This document shows positions 21,017-30,820 of a stretch of 64,000 bases of DNA, piece after piece (the first letter of the stretch is position 1; each line of letters starts with the position of its first letter). Where the stretch lies: the NCBI RefSeq assembly GCF_000375525.1, contig NZ_AQXC01000002.1, forward strand, positions 186,001 through 250,000, in the 5' to 3' direction. The notes under the pieces were generated by a model that was not told where the DNA came from, did not search any database, and saw only the letters and a program-made list of their open reading frames with translations. The DNA is from Corynebacterium propinquum DSM 44285. Lineage in GTDB: Bacteria; Actinomycetota; Actinomycetes; Mycobacteriales; Mycobacteriaceae. The position numbers were made by a program, and so were the translations under genes.

Positions 21017-21811
21017 ATGCGTTTTGGACGAATTGCTCACCCAGAGGGTATGGCTTTTGTCGTCATCGAAGGTGATGATGAGCTGGTTGCCCGCGAAATT
21101 TCTTCCACCCCATTCACTGAGCCGGAATTTACTGGCAAGGAATGGAAGTTGGATGACGTAAAACTCTTGGCTCCGATGCTGCCATCGAAAATTGTGGCGC
21201 TCGGACGCAATTATGCAGACCATGTTGCGGAGGTGTTCAAAGAATCTGCAGAATCGCTGCCTCCGACACTGTTTTTGAAGCCTCCAACAGCGATTACCGG
21301 CCCGGGTGCCCCGATTAAGATTCCGGATTTTGCCACCCGCGTGGAATTCGAAGGCGAGCTAGCGTTGGTGATCTCTCGCCCGTGCAAAAACCTGAAGGCC
21401 GAGCAGTGGAAAGACGTCACGTTGGGCTTTACCATCATCAACGATGTTTCCTCGCGTGACCTGCAGTTTTCCGATGGTCAATGGGCGCGTGCGAAGGGTA
21501 TTGATACCTTCGCTCCGCTGGGCCCATGGATTGAGACAGATGTCGATAAATTCGATCTATCGGATCATCCGATCAAGGCTTATCTCACCCACGACGGCGA
21601 GACTAATATCAAGCAGGATTCTTCTACCGGACAGATGATCAATACTGTTGGCCAGATTTTGGAAAAGATTACCGCGTCGATGACGCTGCTTCCTGGCGAC
21701 GTTGTGTGTACTGGTTCTCCAGCTGGCACGGAGGAAATGGTGCCGGGTGATTTCATCGAAATTGAAATCCCAGGTTTGGGCAAGTTGGGTAACCCAGTAG
21801 AGCGTGCCTAA
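21017..21811 (+). CDS. odx: Oxaloacetate decarboxylase, fumarylacetoacetase superfamily
   Basis: The 264 residues form an FAH-superfamily enzyme. Metal-binding residues are visible in VEFEGELALVI and in FTIINDVSSRDLQ, and the active-site lysine region is WARAKGIDTF. The end TGSPAGTEEMVPGDFIEIEI is typical of the family. The whole sequence and its place after a dnaQ-like gene closely match Odx (cg1458) of C. glutamicum, shown to decarboxylate oxaloacetate to pyruvate. That specific activity is inferred by homology; the family also contains acylpyruvases. The ATG at 21017 gives the conserved MRFGRIAxPxGM start. The next gene converges with only four bases between. Confidence 0.85.
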   Translation: MRFGRIAHPEGMAFVVIEGDDELVAREISSTPFTEPEFTGKEWKLDDVKLLAPMLPSKIVALGRNYADHVAEVFKESAESLPPTLFLKPPTAITGPGAPIKIPDFATRVEFEGELALVISRPCKNLKAEQWKDVTLGFTIINDVSSRDLQFSDGQWARAKGIDTFAPLGPWIETDVDKFDLSDHPIKAYLTHDGETNIKQDSSTGQMINTVGQILEKITASMTLLPGDVVCTGSPAGTEEMVPGDFIEIEIPGLGKLGNPVERA

Positions 21812-21815
21812 TTTT

Positions 21816-22913
21816 TTATAACCCCAGCGAACGCAGAATGGTTTGCAACTTCGCTGTGGTTTCTGCCAATTCTTGCTCGGGGTCGGAATCGGCCACGATG
21901 CCGCCACCGGCCCAGGTACGTCCCTGGCGGCCCCAGATTTCCGCGCAGCGGATGGCCACCAAATACTCACCGTCGCCGGTGTTATCGCACCAGCCAACCG
22001 CACCGGCATAAAACCCGCGGGCAGATTCCGCGGTGTGGATCAAATGATCGGCCGCTGCGGTTGGGGTGCCGCAAATTGCGGGGGTGGGGTGGATACGCGC
22101 GGCAAGCTCCAGCGCGCTTAACTGCGGCTGTTTCAGCTGCCCGCTAATCGGGGTTGCCAGGTGCCACATCTCAGTGGTTTTGATCAACTGTGGCTTCGTC
22201 GGAATGCTCAGCTGTTCGCACAGTGGGGATAGCGCCGCACGCAGGTGATCCACCACAAAGGCGTGTTCGTGCAGGTCTTTTGCAGAATTTTGCAGCTGAA
22301 ATCGCGCATTTTCGTCTGCCACAGGGTCTGCCGAACGTGCAGCAGATCCGGCCATGGGGATGGCGCTGACAGTAGAGCCCTGGCGTTTCACCAACACCTC
22401 TGGTGATGACCCCACCAGCATGTGGCCTTCGCGTCCAGCAGGAGAGAGGTCAGCGATGAAACCGTCGCGGTGCGCAGAATTATCAATCAATCGGGCAGCA
22501 ACTAACCGGGGGTCGACGTCGGCAAGAAATTCGAAATCGACTGCCCGGGCGAGCACGACTTTTTCTAAACGCGACGAGATGATCGTGTCGATGGCGGCTT
22601 CCACCCGGCGCAGGTGCTCCTGTGGTTCCGGATCCACCGAGCTGATCCGCGCGCGCAACTCACCCTGGCGATAATAGGCGGGTGGTTCCAGTGGGCCGTC
22701 TTCCCGAATGATGGATTCCGGCACCGTGAGTGCAGCACGGTCATTGGGATTAAAGGGCAAGGCGCCGACGATCATCTCGTGCTCGCCGTCGGCAAGCGCC
22801 TTGATGGCCCGATCAATGTCGGTGTAGGTGTCCACACAACCTTGGGTACGCACAGATCCGTGTGCTCGAGAGAGCAAAAAATCCGGTGCGGTGGCAGGGC
22901 GGGACGATTGCAT
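21816..22913 (-). CDS. Isochorismate synthase
   Basis: The enzyme isomerises chorismate to isochorismate for menaquinone or siderophore synthesis. The 365 residues carry the chorismate-binding fold: [13 protein letters not shown], a central [11 protein letters not shown] strand, [13 protein letters not shown], and the catalytic C-terminal block [23 protein letters not shown] and [10 protein letters not shown] ending in [15 protein letters not shown]. The ATG at 22913 is 58 bases from the divergent gltX start. Upstream in-frame codons would run into gltX. No menaquinone or siderophore partner is adjacent, so the pathway cannot be decided. Isochorismatases or MenD elsewhere would settle it. Confidence 0.85.
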   Translation of the reverse strand: MQSSRPATAPDFLLSRAHGSVRTQGCVDTYTDIDRAIKALADGEHEMIVGALPFNPNDRAALTVPESIIREDGPLEPPAYYRQGELRARISSVDPEPQEHLRRVEAAIDTIISSRLEKVVLARAVDFEFLADVDPRLVAARLIDNSAHRDGFIADLSPAGREGHMLVGSSPEVLVKRQGSTVSAIPMAGSAARSADPVADENARFQLQNSAKDLHEHAFVVDHLRAALSPLCEQLSIPTKPQLIKTTEMWHLATPISGQLKQPQLSALELAARIHPTPAICGTPTAAADHLIHTAESARGFYAGAVGWCDNTGDGEYLVAIRCAEIWGRQGRTWAGGGIVADSDPEQELAETTAKLQTILRSLGL

Positions 22914-22971
22914 AACTGTCGATAATACCGCCCCTACAATGCGGTGCGATAACTGGGCTACCATGGCTGCT

Positions 22972-24468
22972 ATGAGTGATGTACGCGTACGATTTTGCCC
23001 TTCGCCCACCGGAACTCCGCACGTCGGACTGGTGCGCACGGCCCTGTTCAACTGGGCCTACGCCCGGCACACCGGTGGCAAACTGATTTTCCGCATTGAA
23101 GATACCGACGCCAAGCGCGATTCGGAAGAATCCTACCAGGCCATTATCGACGGCCTGGATTGGTTAGGCCTGGCCTGGGATGAAGGTATCAACGTCGGCG
23201 GCCCGCATGAACCATACCGGCAGTCACAGCGCAAGGACATCTATGCAGAGGTGTTGAACAAGCTGATTGCTGCCGGCGAGGTGTATCCGGCTTATTCGAC
23301 TGCCGATGAGGTAGAAGAGCGCCACCGCGCCGCTGGGCGTGACCCGAAGCTGGGATACGACAACTTTGACCGCGACTTGACTGAGGATCAGATTGCCCAG
23401 TTTGAGGCGGAAGGCCGTAAGCCAGTGTGGCGTTTGCGCATGCCGGATCAGGATTGGGCCTGGACCGACCTGGTGCGCGGCGAGGTGGAATTCAAAGCTG
23501 CGACGCAGCCGGATTTCGTCGTCGCCCGTTCCAATGGCGAGCCCCTCTATACCTTGGTTAATCCTGTCGACGATGCGCTGATGGGTATTACCCACGTGCT
23601 GCGTGGTGAAGATCTGCTTTCGTCTACACCGCGGCAGTTGGCGCTGTACGGCGCGCTGCAGCGCATTGGCGTGGCCGAAGCTACCCCGGAATTCGGCCAC
23701 CTGCCGTTCGTGATGGGTGAGGGTAACAAGAAGCTGTCGAAGCGTGATCCACAGTCGGACCTGTTCAACCACCGCAGCAACGGCATCATCCCAGAAGGCA
23801 TGTTGAACTATCTGGCTTTGCTGGGATGGTCTTTGTCCAGTGAGCAGGATATCTTCAGCGTTGATGAGTTGATCGCGGCTTTCGACGTTCAGGATGTGCT
23901 GGGAAATCCGGCACGCTTCGACCAGAAGAAGCTCGAAGCCATCAACGCCGATCAGATCCGCCGCCTAGATACTGCGGAATTCACCCGGCGTTTGCGGGCT
24001 TTCCTGAGCGAATTTACGGATTTCCCGGCAGATTACCCAGAAGACAAATTCGCTATCGCTGCTGATTTGGTGCAAACCCGCATCAAGGTGCTTTCTGATG
24101 CCTACGACCTACTGAAGTTCTTGGTTACCGCCGATGCTGATCTGCAGCTGGATGAGAAATCGGCGCGTAAGAACCTGAAAGAGGAAGCCATCCAGCCGTT
24201 GGATGAGGCCATTGCTGCGCTTGAGGCCGTGGAAGCTGAAGAGTGGAAAACTGAGAAGCTGGAAGCGGTGTTGTCCAAGGCGCTCATCGAAGACCTTGGA
24301 CTGAAACCACGTAAGGCTTACGGCGCACTGCGTGTGGGAATCTCCGGTGCTGCGGTATCGCCTCCGCTGTTCGAATCCATGGAGCTGCTGGGGCGCGAAT
24401 CGACGTTGACGCGGCTACGCGCTGCACGCGCCCACACCCCGTGGGAGCAGGACGCAGGGCGTGGTTAA
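22972..24468 (+). CDS. gltX: Glutamyl-tRNA synthetase
   Basis: This class I synthetase has 498 residues, beginning [20 protein letters not shown] with the HIGH-equivalent motif. The KMSKS-equivalent is [13 protein letters not shown] near residue 255. The C-terminal half is the helical anticodon-binding cage. Actinobacterial GltX charges both tRNA-Glu and tRNA-Gln, the latter being corrected by GatCAB. It is notable that both tRNA genes (Gln-CTG and Glu-CTC) follow directly at 24622 and 24727. The start at 22972 matches the family; ATG 22963 would add three residues. Confidence 0.95.
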   Translation: MSDVRVRFCPSPTGTPHVGLVRTALFNWAYARHTGGKLIFRIEDTDAKRDSEESYQAIIDGLDWLGLAWDEGINVGGPHEPYRQSQRKDIYAEVLNKLIAAGEVYPAYSTADEVEERHRAAGRDPKLGYDNFDRDLTEDQIAQFEAEGRKPVWRLRMPDQDWAWTDLVRGEVEFKAATQPDFVVARSNGEPLYTLVNPVDDALMGITHVLRGEDLLSSTPRQLALYGALQRIGVAEATPEFGHLPFVMGEGNKKLSKRDPQSDLFNHRSNGIIPEGMLNYLALLGWSLSSEQDIFSVDELIAAFDVQDVLGNPARFDQKKLEAINADQIRRLDTAEFTRRLRAFLSEFTDFPADYPEDKFAIAADLVQTRIKVLSDAYDLLKFLVTADADLQLDEKSARKNLKEEAIQPLDEAIAALEAVEAEEWKTEKLEAVLSKALIEDLGLKPRKAYGALRVGISGAAVSPPLFESMELLGRESTLTRLRAARAHTPWEQDAGRG

Positions 24469-24530
24469 GCCGCCGAAAAAGTCGTAAAAACTGTAGTTGC
24501 GCTGCTGATTTGGTGGAATATCAGAGTGGT

Positions 24531-24547
24531 GGTTATAGTATATAACC
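24531..24547. promoter_or_regulatory. Palindrome between gltX and tRNA-Gln
   Basis: GGTTATA and TATAACC form a perfect 7-base inverted repeat around GTA. A second one, GATCA (24582-24586) with TGATC (24591-24595), lies closer to the tRNA. They sit in the 153-base gap that must contain the tRNA promoter. Their role is unknown. Confidence 0.35.
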
Positions 24548-24621
24548 GTTGCACAGAGCGACACGGAAGAAAACAAAATACGATCAGTATTGATCATTTT
24601 CCTCCGTAAGTTTTGCGGCAA

Positions 24622-24693
24622 TGGCCTATGGTGTAATTGGCAACACAGCGGTTTCTGGTACCGTCGTTCTAGGTTCGAGTCCTGGTAGGCCAG
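24622..24693 (+). tRNA. tRNA-Gln (anticodon CTG)
   Basis: The acceptor arms TGGCCTA and TAGGCCA pair fully. The anticodon stem GCGGT/ACCGT encloses loop TTCTGGT with anticodon CTG. The T-arm contains GGTTCGAGTCC. At 72 bases it has the usual tRNA-Gln length. CCA is not encoded. Confidence 0.95.
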
Positions 24694-24726
24694 CAGTGAG
24701 ACTGCTGAATGGTTTCACTAGTTCTA

Positions 24727-24799
24727 GCCCCGTTCGTCTAGAGGCCTAGGACGCCGGCCTCTCACGCCGGTAACACGGGTTCGAATCCCGTACGGGGTA
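24727..24799 (+). tRNA. tRNA-Glu (anticodon CTC)
   Basis: The acceptor arms GCCCCGT and ACGGGGT pair with one terminal G-U. The anticodon stem CCGGC/GCCGG encloses loop CTCTCAC with anticodon CTC. The T-arm is ACGGG/CCCGT around TTCGAAT. It lies 33 bases after tRNA-Gln, so the two are probably co-transcribed. Confidence 0.95.
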
Positions 24800-24869
24800 C
24801 AAATAGCGCGCAGGATGATTCTTACGGATCTCCTGCGCGTTTGCTCTATGCCATCTAAGCTTGGAACCT

Positions 24870-25178
24870 ATGGGTAATAAAGAAAAACTGCAGAAGTTTT
24901 GGGCGAGGTATTTGGAGCTCAGTGACGAGCTCGGAGAGGCCAAGGATTGGAATAGTCTGAGCCCCCAGGCTAAGCGCTTGGTGCTCGGCCTGGTGGGTTA
25001 TGTTGTTTTCGAAAAGGCGTTTACGTGGCACCATGTGTACCACACGCCAGAAAAACGGTTGCGGGGTAATCGGAAAGTCTGGTTTGTAGTCACCTGGTTA
25101 GCGGACGTCGTGGGTCCGCTTGCATTCTTTCTGTTCGGGCGGAAGCCGAAGGAGAAGAAGCGCAAGCCCAAAAACTAG
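24870..25178 (+). CDS. Small hypothetical membrane protein
   Basis: About 102 residues starting MGNKEKLQKFWARYLELSDE. One or two hydrophobic stretches (LVLGLVGYVVFEKAF and WFVVTWLADVVGPLAFFLFG) are followed by a strongly basic tail (RKPKEKKRKPKN). The amphipathic helical start and basic tail suggest an inner-membrane protein with its C terminus inside. No family is recognised. A TTG three codons earlier is possible. It stands alone between the tRNAs and a secreted hydrolase. Confidence 0.6.
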   Translation: MGNKEKLQKFWARYLELSDELGEAKDWNSLSPQAKRLVLGLVGYVVFEKAFTWHHVYHTPEKRLRGNRKVWFVVTWLADVVGPLAFFLFGRKPKEKKRKPKN

Positions 25179-25334
25179 AAGTAGTGGATTGGTCCTGCAA
25201 AAACGGCGCAGAATGAAACGTTTGCTGCTAAATTAACGATGCATATATGTGGCTAGAGTGATTCTGGTGGCTGCTAGCGTAGCCATGTGCTGAAGAGTCA
25301 TACAGTAATGCAGAAAAATCGTTAAAGGGGTTCT

Positions 25335-26174
25335 ATGAAGTTCCGTAAAGTACTCGCAGCCGCGGCTGCGGCAGTAGTGGGAGCAACCGGTATCGTAGCG
25401 CATACGCCTGCGGCGGAAGCACAGCAGCGTAACGTGGTGCTGTTCGGTGACTCTTTGTTGGCCAACCCACCGCACGGTTTTGTGGACTTCGTGAACCCCG
25501 GGTTTACCACGGGTGTCACGCTTGCAGAACACAGCAGCTGCCCGAAGGGTATCGACCGCGTCGGCGTGGAGCTGGAGCGTCGACACGGCGCTCATGTGTC
25601 TGATTTTTCGTGTTCGGGTGCGGCAACCTACGGAACCTTGAATAATCACAGCCCGCTGGCGATGCAAGTTGATCAAGCGTTGCAGTCCCAGCAACTAAAT
25701 CCCGGCACCACCAACGTGCACATGCAGATTGGCCTGAACGACAATTTCAAAGGCTTTGGAATTTATGCTCACCAAAAGCAGTCGTACCGTGACTACGTCG
25801 GTCACCAGATCGATCGTATCCGCCACGCTGCACCGAACGCGCGAATTCAGATTCTGGGCTACCCAGAAATGATAGGTATGAATGACTTTGTCTGCCCAGT
25901 CCACTTCAACCAGGTAGACCTGAGCTTCCCGTTTGCGCCGTTGGGTAATTCCTTACGTGCGGTGACAGACTGGCAGAAGACCGTTGCTGCGGACAAGAAC
26001 GTCGAATACTTCGACCTCAACCGTGCGACTCATGGCCATGGCCAGTGTGCTCCGAAGCAACAGCGCTGGGTATCTGGATTCTTGGACAACCAGTCTGATC
26101 CGTACAACATGACCTTCCACTACACGCACGAAGGTAACCGCCATATCGCCGATATCATCGCTGGTACCTGGTAA
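25335..26174 (+). CDS. Secreted GDSL/SGNH hydrolase
   Basis: The 279 residues start with a clear Sec signal peptide ending in AEA-QQ (cleavage near residue 30). The catalytic block I VVLFGDSLLANPP carries the nucleophile Ser. Block III is MQIGLNDN, and the Asp/His pair is probably near TFHYTHEGNRHIA at the C terminus. SGNH enzymes are esterases or lipases, and secreted corynebacterial ones act on lipids or cell-envelope esters. The substrate is unknown. Cysteines are few and paired (SCPKG, FSCSG, FVCPVH, GQCAPK), suggesting disulfides outside the cell. AAAGGGG precedes the ATG by seven bases. Confidence 0.85.
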   Translation: MKFRKVLAAAAAAVVGATGIVAHTPAAEAQQRNVVLFGDSLLANPPHGFVDFVNPGFTTGVTLAEHSSCPKGIDRVGVELERRHGAHVSDFSCSGAATYGTLNNHSPLAMQVDQALQSQQLNPGTTNVHMQIGLNDNFKGFGIYAHQKQSYRDYVGHQIDRIRHAAPNARIQILGYPEMIGMNDFVCPVHFNQVDLSFPFAPLGNSLRAVTDWQKTVAADKNVEYFDLNRATHGHGQCAPKQQRWVSGFLDNQSDPYNMTFHYTHEGNRHIADIIAGTW

Positions 26175-26207
26175 AACGACATCAATTTTGCGTGCGCTGC
26201 TCGGGCT

Positions 26208-26339
26208 TTAGTTCGCTTCTGCGTTATTAAGCCAGTGCGATAACTCGAGTGCAAGGCGCACCTCGGCGCCGTTGATATCACGTGTGCCGAGAGCGTTGCG
26301 GAACTTGCCGACGTAACCGGTCTGCCTGCGAATGTGCAT
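26208..26339 (-). pseudogene. PucR-type regulator C-terminal remnant
   Basis: A minus-strand frame ending at 26208 encodes a 43-residue piece, MHIRRQTGYVGKFRNALG then DINGAEVRLALELSHWL. It has the layout of the C-terminal helix-turn-helix of PucR/CdaR regulators (HRNTVRYRL then a DL...R..LELAL helix). No upstream coding part is left in frame, and the DNA-reading turn looks damaged. It is therefore a relic, not a working gene. It fills most of the gap between the GDSL hydrolase and the next transporter. Confidence 0.45.
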
Positions 26340-26449
26340 TTATCGGCTGCACACTGTTCAGCAGAATCTTGGGGAAGTGCTTTCGGGCGGCGGCTGCTGG
26401 CAACAAAATAGTGAACGATCGTGGGCAGATCTCTTCCGAACCAGAAAGA

Positions 26450-27379
26450 ATGAACACGATGCTGTCACTTCCTGGAGCCATTGGTGTGGGCGCAATTGTG
26501 CCTGTGCAAACGGCTGTCAATACGCGTTTGCGTGCCGACGTGCGCGACCCTGTCGTCACGGCACTGTATTCGTTTCTCGTGGGTACTGTCTCGCTGTTGC
26601 CGGTCGCATGGGTTTTGACGGGGCAGCCTTTACCGGAATTTTCTTCGCTTGCCGATGCTCCGCTGTGGTTATTTCTCGGCGGCCCGCTCGGGGTGCTATT
26701 TATCGTCGGCAATATCTTGTTGTTCCCACAGATCGGGAGCGTGCATACCGTCATCATGCCCATTGTTGGTCAGATGTTGATGGGCCTGCTTATCGATCAC
26801 TTTGGGCTCTTTGGATATGATGTGCTTTCGATTTCGCCGTTGCGCCTGTTCGGTGCACTTATTGTCTTGGGCGCCACCGCGGTGGTGCTTGATATCGGTC
26901 GAGGCCGCCTTTGGGAGGGACATGCTCAGGGGCTAGCCGCCTGGGTGTGGCGCGGGTTTGGTGTCGCGATTGGCATGGGCTCAGCTACCCAAACTGCTGT
27001 GAATGGGCGTTTAGGGGCAATCATTGGATCGCCAATTCACGCAGGTCTGCTTTCGCTCGCAGTCGGTGTTGCGGTGCTGTTTATCCTGAGTCTCGTTCTG
27101 CCTGGGCGCTCGCGAGTATTCCGTCCCATTCCGGCAGGTCCGTGGTGGAAATGGCTCGGCGGTGTTCTGGGCGCGTTTTTCGTTGTCGGGGGAGCGCTGT
27201 TTGCCCCGATTCTGGGTACCGGGTTGATGGTCATCGCGGCGTTATCCGGAACCATTACGGCAGGTCAGCTTCTGGAAACGCGCGGTTGGATTGGGGCGCC
27301 GAAACGTCGCCTGACGGTACGGCGAGTTTGTGGATTGGTCGGGATTTTCCTCGGCGTCGTTGTAGTGCGCATGAACTAA
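26450..27379 (+). CDS. DMT-superfamily transporter (DUF606/YdcZ type)
   Basis: About 309 residues with ten predicted membrane segments in two similar halves. Each half starts with a motif of the type VPVQTAVNTRLRADV (first) and ATQTAVNGRLGAIIGSP (second), the internal duplication of the DUF606 family. These are inner-membrane transporters of the drug/metabolite superfamily with unknown substrates. The ATG at 26450 follows AGAAAGA. Earlier in-frame codons give a Cys/Arg-rich stretch that is unlikely to be translated. Confidence 0.8.
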   Translation: MNTMLSLPGAIGVGAIVPVQTAVNTRLRADVRDPVVTALYSFLVGTVSLLPVAWVLTGQPLPEFSSLADAPLWLFLGGPLGVLFIVGNILLFPQIGSVHTVIMPIVGQMLMGLLIDHFGLFGYDVLSISPLRLFGALIVLGATAVVLDIGRGRLWEGHAQGLAAWVWRGFGVAIGMGSATQTAVNGRLGAIIGSPIHAGLLSLAVGVAVLFILSLVLPGRSRVFRPIPAGPWWKWLGGVLGAFFVVGGALFAPILGTGLMVIAALSGTITAGQLLETRGWIGAPKRRLTVRRVCGLVGIFLGVVVVRMN

Positions 27380-27615
27380 GCCAGCAGCAATGTCCGTATT
27401 TTTCTAATACGCCTTACGAAGAAGGAACGTGTGTATACGGGGCAGTACCGGTAAGTTGGTGCTGCGTCGTAACGATTAGTGTGTACGGAATTTTCATGCT
27501 CTGACGGTGATGCGGTTTTTGTGTATCCTCGGCTAACACAATCGATCCATACAGATCGGTTCGTGACAGATGATTCGTTTATACGTACCCGAGTAATCGG
27601 AGGAAGTAGTAACAA

Positions 27616-28989
27616 ATGTCCATCCCATATCGCGTACAAAACCCGGCCACGAATGAGGTCGTCGAATCATTTGATACGGCGACAGACCAGGAAATCCAGG
27701 ATGTTTTGAGCAAGGCTCATGAGGCATTCCAGACTTGGCGCAACACCACTTTCGCAGAGCGCGCCAAGATTGTGAACAAGGCTGCGGATTTGCTGCGTGA
27801 GCGTAAAACCGAGCTAGCAAAGATCGCTGCAGAAGAAATGGGTAAGCAGATCCCAGAGCTGGAAGGCGAGGTTGAGTTCTCCGCTAACATTCTGGCGTTT
27901 TACGCGGATCGTGCCGAGGAATACTCGGCTGACATGCCAATCGAGGTACCTGGCGGTAAGGCAGTGATGCGTCGTCTGCCACTCGGTGTGCTGCTGGGCA
28001 TCATGCCGTGGAACTACCCTTATTACCAGGTTGCCCGCTTTGCTGGCCCGAACTTGATGAACGGCAACGGCATTATTTTGAAGCACGCCGAGATCTGCCC
28101 GAAGTCGTCGGCAGCTTTCGAGAAGATCTTCCTCGAGGCTGGCCTGCCAGAAGGCGTTTTCAACAACGTTTATGCTAATCACGACCAAATCTCCACGATC
28201 ATTGCCGATAAGCGCATTCAGGGCGTTTCCCTGACCGGTTCCGAGCGTGCAGGTGCCGCGGTTGCTTCACAGGCAGGTAAAGCACTGAAGAAGTGCGTGC
28301 TTGAGTTGGGCGGTACTGACCCATACATCGTACTGGACACGAATGATGTCAAGGACGCAGCAAAGGTCGCTTGGGAAAAGCGCATTGACAACACTGGTCA
28401 GGCGTGCACCTCGAACAAGCGCATCATCGTCATGGACGATATCTACGACGAGTTCGTTGACGAGATGGTGCGTATCGCAGAATCCTACAAGCCTGGCGAT
28501 CCACTCAACCCGAACGAGGGCGAGTTCTACCCACTGTCTTCCCGCGATGCTGCGGAGAAACTCAACGACCAGGTACAGCGTGCGGTGAAAGAAGGCGCCA
28601 AGCTGCACACCGGCGGCGAACTGCACGAGTCCGCTGCGTACTACAGCCCAGCTGTGCTGACAGACGTACCGGTTGGTTCCGAGTCCTACTACGACGAATT
28701 CTTCGGCCCAGTTGCCGAGATCTACTCCGTGAGCTCGGAAGAAGAAGCCATCGAGCTGGCTAACAACTCGAACTACGGCTTGGGCGGCGCAGTCTTCTCG
28801 GAAGACAAGGAGCGTGCCAAGAAGGTTGCCGACAAGATCGAGTCCGGCATGATTCACGTCAACCTACCACAGGCCATGACGCCAGTGCTGCCATTCGGTG
28901 GTGTGAAGAACTCCGGCTTCGGTCGTGAGCTTTCCGTGCTGGCGCTTGATGAGTTCGTGAACAAGCAGTCCTTCTACGTCAACGACTAA
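27616..28989 (+). CDS. NAD(P)-dependent succinate-semialdehyde dehydrogenase
   Basis: This aldehyde dehydrogenase has 457 residues. The cofactor lysine lies in ILKHAEICPKS, the general base Glu in CVLELGGTDPYIVL, and the catalytic Cys in NTGQACTSNKRI. The end MTPVLPFGGVKNSGFGREL is characteristic of the GabD/SSADH group of this length. It would oxidise succinate semialdehyde or a similar aldehyde to the acid. GGAGGAAG lies about 10 bases before the ATG. The 236-base upstream gap contains GATCGGT/ATCGATC-like repeats near 27540-27565 that might be regulatory. It is a single gene ending at a strong terminator. Confidence 0.85.
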   Translation: MSIPYRVQNPATNEVVESFDTATDQEIQDVLSKAHEAFQTWRNTTFAERAKIVNKAADLLRERKTELAKIAAEEMGKQIPELEGEVEFSANILAFYADRAEEYSADMPIEVPGGKAVMRRLPLGVLLGIMPWNYPYYQVARFAGPNLMNGNGIILKHAEICPKSSAAFEKIFLEAGLPEGVFNNVYANHDQISTIIADKRIQGVSLTGSERAGAAVASQAGKALKKCVLELGGTDPYIVLDTNDVKDAAKVAWEKRIDNTGQACTSNKRIIVMDDIYDEFVDEMVRIAESYKPGDPLNPNEGEFYPLSSRDAAEKLNDQVQRAVKEGAKLHTGGELHESAAYYSPAVLTDVPVGSESYYDEFFGPVAEIYSVSSEEEAIELANNSNYGLGGAVFSEDKERAKKVADKIESGMIHVNLPQAMTPVLPFGGVKNSGFGRELSVLALDEFVNKQSFYVND

Positions 28990-29053
28990 GAAGCGATTGA
29001 CAAAAGTGACTGCGTAATAAGCTAGTTATTGACTAGTAAGCTCAGTTGGCTTT

Positions 29054-29096
29054 CACCCGCGGTCCGTGTATTCGGCCCGCGGGTGTTAGTTTTTTA
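29054..29096. terminator. Bidirectional terminator between aldehyde dehydrogenase and photolyase
   Basis: CACCCGCGG (29054-29062) pairs with CCGCGGGTG (29077-29085), followed by TTAGTTTTTT. The two genes converge here and the photolyase stop lies inside the downstream arm, so the hairpin can serve both. Confidence 0.8.
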
Positions 29097-30603
29097 CCTC
29101 GTCGTAAGCCGCTAAGGCTTGGCGACGGGATTCTTTTAGATCCACCAATGGCTGCGGATACATCGGAGTCCCAAACTCCGGAACCCAGTGCCGGATATAA
29201 CGGTAATGAGGATCGAAGCGTTTTGCCTGACTATCGGGGTTGAAGATTCGGAAATACGGTGCGGCGTCATCGCCACAGCCGGCCGCCCACTGCCAATTGA
29301 ACGGGTTCGATGCTGGGTCAGCATCTACCAGGGTGTCCCAAAACCAGGCCTCACCGTGGCGCCAATGGATGCCGAGGTTCTTCGTTAAAAAACTCGCTAC
29401 TACCATGCGCACTCGGTTGTGCATAGTGCCGGTTTCCCATAATTCCCGCATCCCGGCATCAACCACCGCAATCCCGGTTTGCCCCGCACGCCACGCCGAA
29501 AACACTCTTCGAAAATCATCGGCCGGAAGATCTTCTGTTGTTTCCGCACAGCGCGGATCCCGGTACGTGGTAGCTACGCGTTGCGCTTCTGTCTCATCCC
29601 AGTGCCAATCGAAATGATCGAACTGTTGCCGCACGTTGCGCCGGTGCAGCTCCGGCAAATGGTAGAGCCGATGCCACGCAAAATCGCGCCACAATAATTC
29701 ACTGAGAAATGCGGAAGCATCCTCACCAGCAATGCGCCCAGTATCACTCGCTTCGGTGACCAGGGCCCACAGGCGGTGGATGCTAATCTCGCCGAAGCGT
29801 AAATACGGTGAAAGCCGGGAAGTTGCCTGCTTATCTAAACGGTCACGATCAGCAGCATAGTGCGGTGCTTGTTTCCGCGCAGCCGCAGCTAATTGGTCCA
29901 GAAACTCTTCGGCGACCTTCCAACCTGCGTTTTCGCCGGGTAGCCAATGCTGTGCAAGCGTGTGCGTCCAGTCGGGCTCGTTCCAGTCAGGCAGCGGGGA
30001 TGAGGCAGGAAAATCTGTGCCCGGTCCTGCGAGCCCAATTGGGCCTAGTTCATCATGGCTTGTCGGCGAGGGGTCTTGATCATTGGCATCGTTGAGGTAG
30101 CTGGCAACATTATCTTCTGCAATAGTGCGGGCGGTTTTCGCAAACGGAGTGTAGACCTGGTACTGCTTTCCCTGTTGCGTCAGTACTTCCCAGGGCTCGG
30201 TTAATAAATGCCCGGCAAAGCTTCGCGCCGTTACCCCGCGCTCATGCAGCATCTGTTTAATTTCTGCATCCAGTTCGCGCAACGGCTCGTGATAGCGTCG
30301 CGACCACCCCACCGCGGATACCCCAAATTTCTTAACAATTGCGGGAATGATCTCGCGCGGATCGCCTGAGTGATATAGCAGCGGGACCCCGTGAGCAGCG
30401 AGGCTGTTCTTAAGCTGGTGTACGCTTCGTTGCCACCACCACCGTGCCGCTGCGCCTAGCTCCCGGGTACGGGTTGTTTCTGGATCTTCCTCGATGACAA
30501 CGGCAATCACAGGGCCTTGCTGTGCAATCCAGTCGAGCGCGGAGTTATCGCGCAGCCGTAAATCGTCACGAAACCACATCAATGCTGGTTGCAGGGTGCT
30601 CAT
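29086..30603 (-). CDS. phr: Deoxyribodipyrimidine photolyase (cryptochrome/photolyase family)
   Basis: This light-driven repair enzyme for cyclobutane pyrimidine dimers has about 505 residues. The N-terminal Rossmann domain begins ALMWFRDDLRLRDNSAL. The FAD-binding C-terminal half contains TSRLSPYLRFGEIS, LLWRDFAWHRL and the DNA/FAD block WQWAAGCGDDAAPYFRIFNP. It lacks an obvious 8-HDF signature that would fix the antenna type. ATG 30603 starts the conserved part; ATG 30615 four codons upstream is an equal candidate. Confidence 0.92.
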   Translation of the reverse strand: MSTLQPALMWFRDDLRLRDNSALDWIAQQGPVIAVVIEEDPETTRTRELGAAARWWWQRSVHQLKNSLAAHGVPLLYHSGDPREIIPAIVKKFGVSAVGWSRRYHEPLRELDAEIKQMLHERGVTARSFAGHLLTEPWEVLTQQGKQYQVYTPFAKTARTIAEDNVASYLNDANDQDPSPTSHDELGPIGLAGPGTDFPASSPLPDWNEPDWTHTLAQHWLPGENAGWKVAEEFLDQLAAAARKQAPHYAADRDRLDKQATSRLSPYLRFGEISIHRLWALVTEASDTGRIAGEDASAFLSELLWRDFAWHRLYHLPELHRRNVRQQFDHFDWHWDETEAQRVATTYRDPRCAETTEDLPADDFRRVFSAWRAGQTGIAVVDAGMRELWETGTMHNRVRMVVASFLTKNLGIHWRHGEAWFWDTLVDADPASNPFNWQWAAGCGDDAAPYFRIFNPDSQAKRFDPHYRYIRHWVPEFGTPMYPQPLVDLKESRRQALAAYDEVKN

Positions 30604-30820
30604 TGTATTTGGCATCTGTATATCAGTCGTTTTTACGTTTTCCGCAGTAATGTTAGCTGCAACCATGTCGGCTGCTAGCTGCAGCGCCGGTAGCAATGGC
30701 CCGCGTTAACGTAGCACGACGAGTGCGTCACTGCCGCGGTGCCCAAAACGGGTAAACGGGGGCCAGGGGAAAGGCGCATAGAACTATCTTAAGCCACCCC
30801 GAAACTAAAAAATGCCAGAC

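Noticed and set aside
30697..30820. A small gene between photolyase and ltbR
   Set aside because: No frame with a start, a ribosome-binding site and reasonable length is present.
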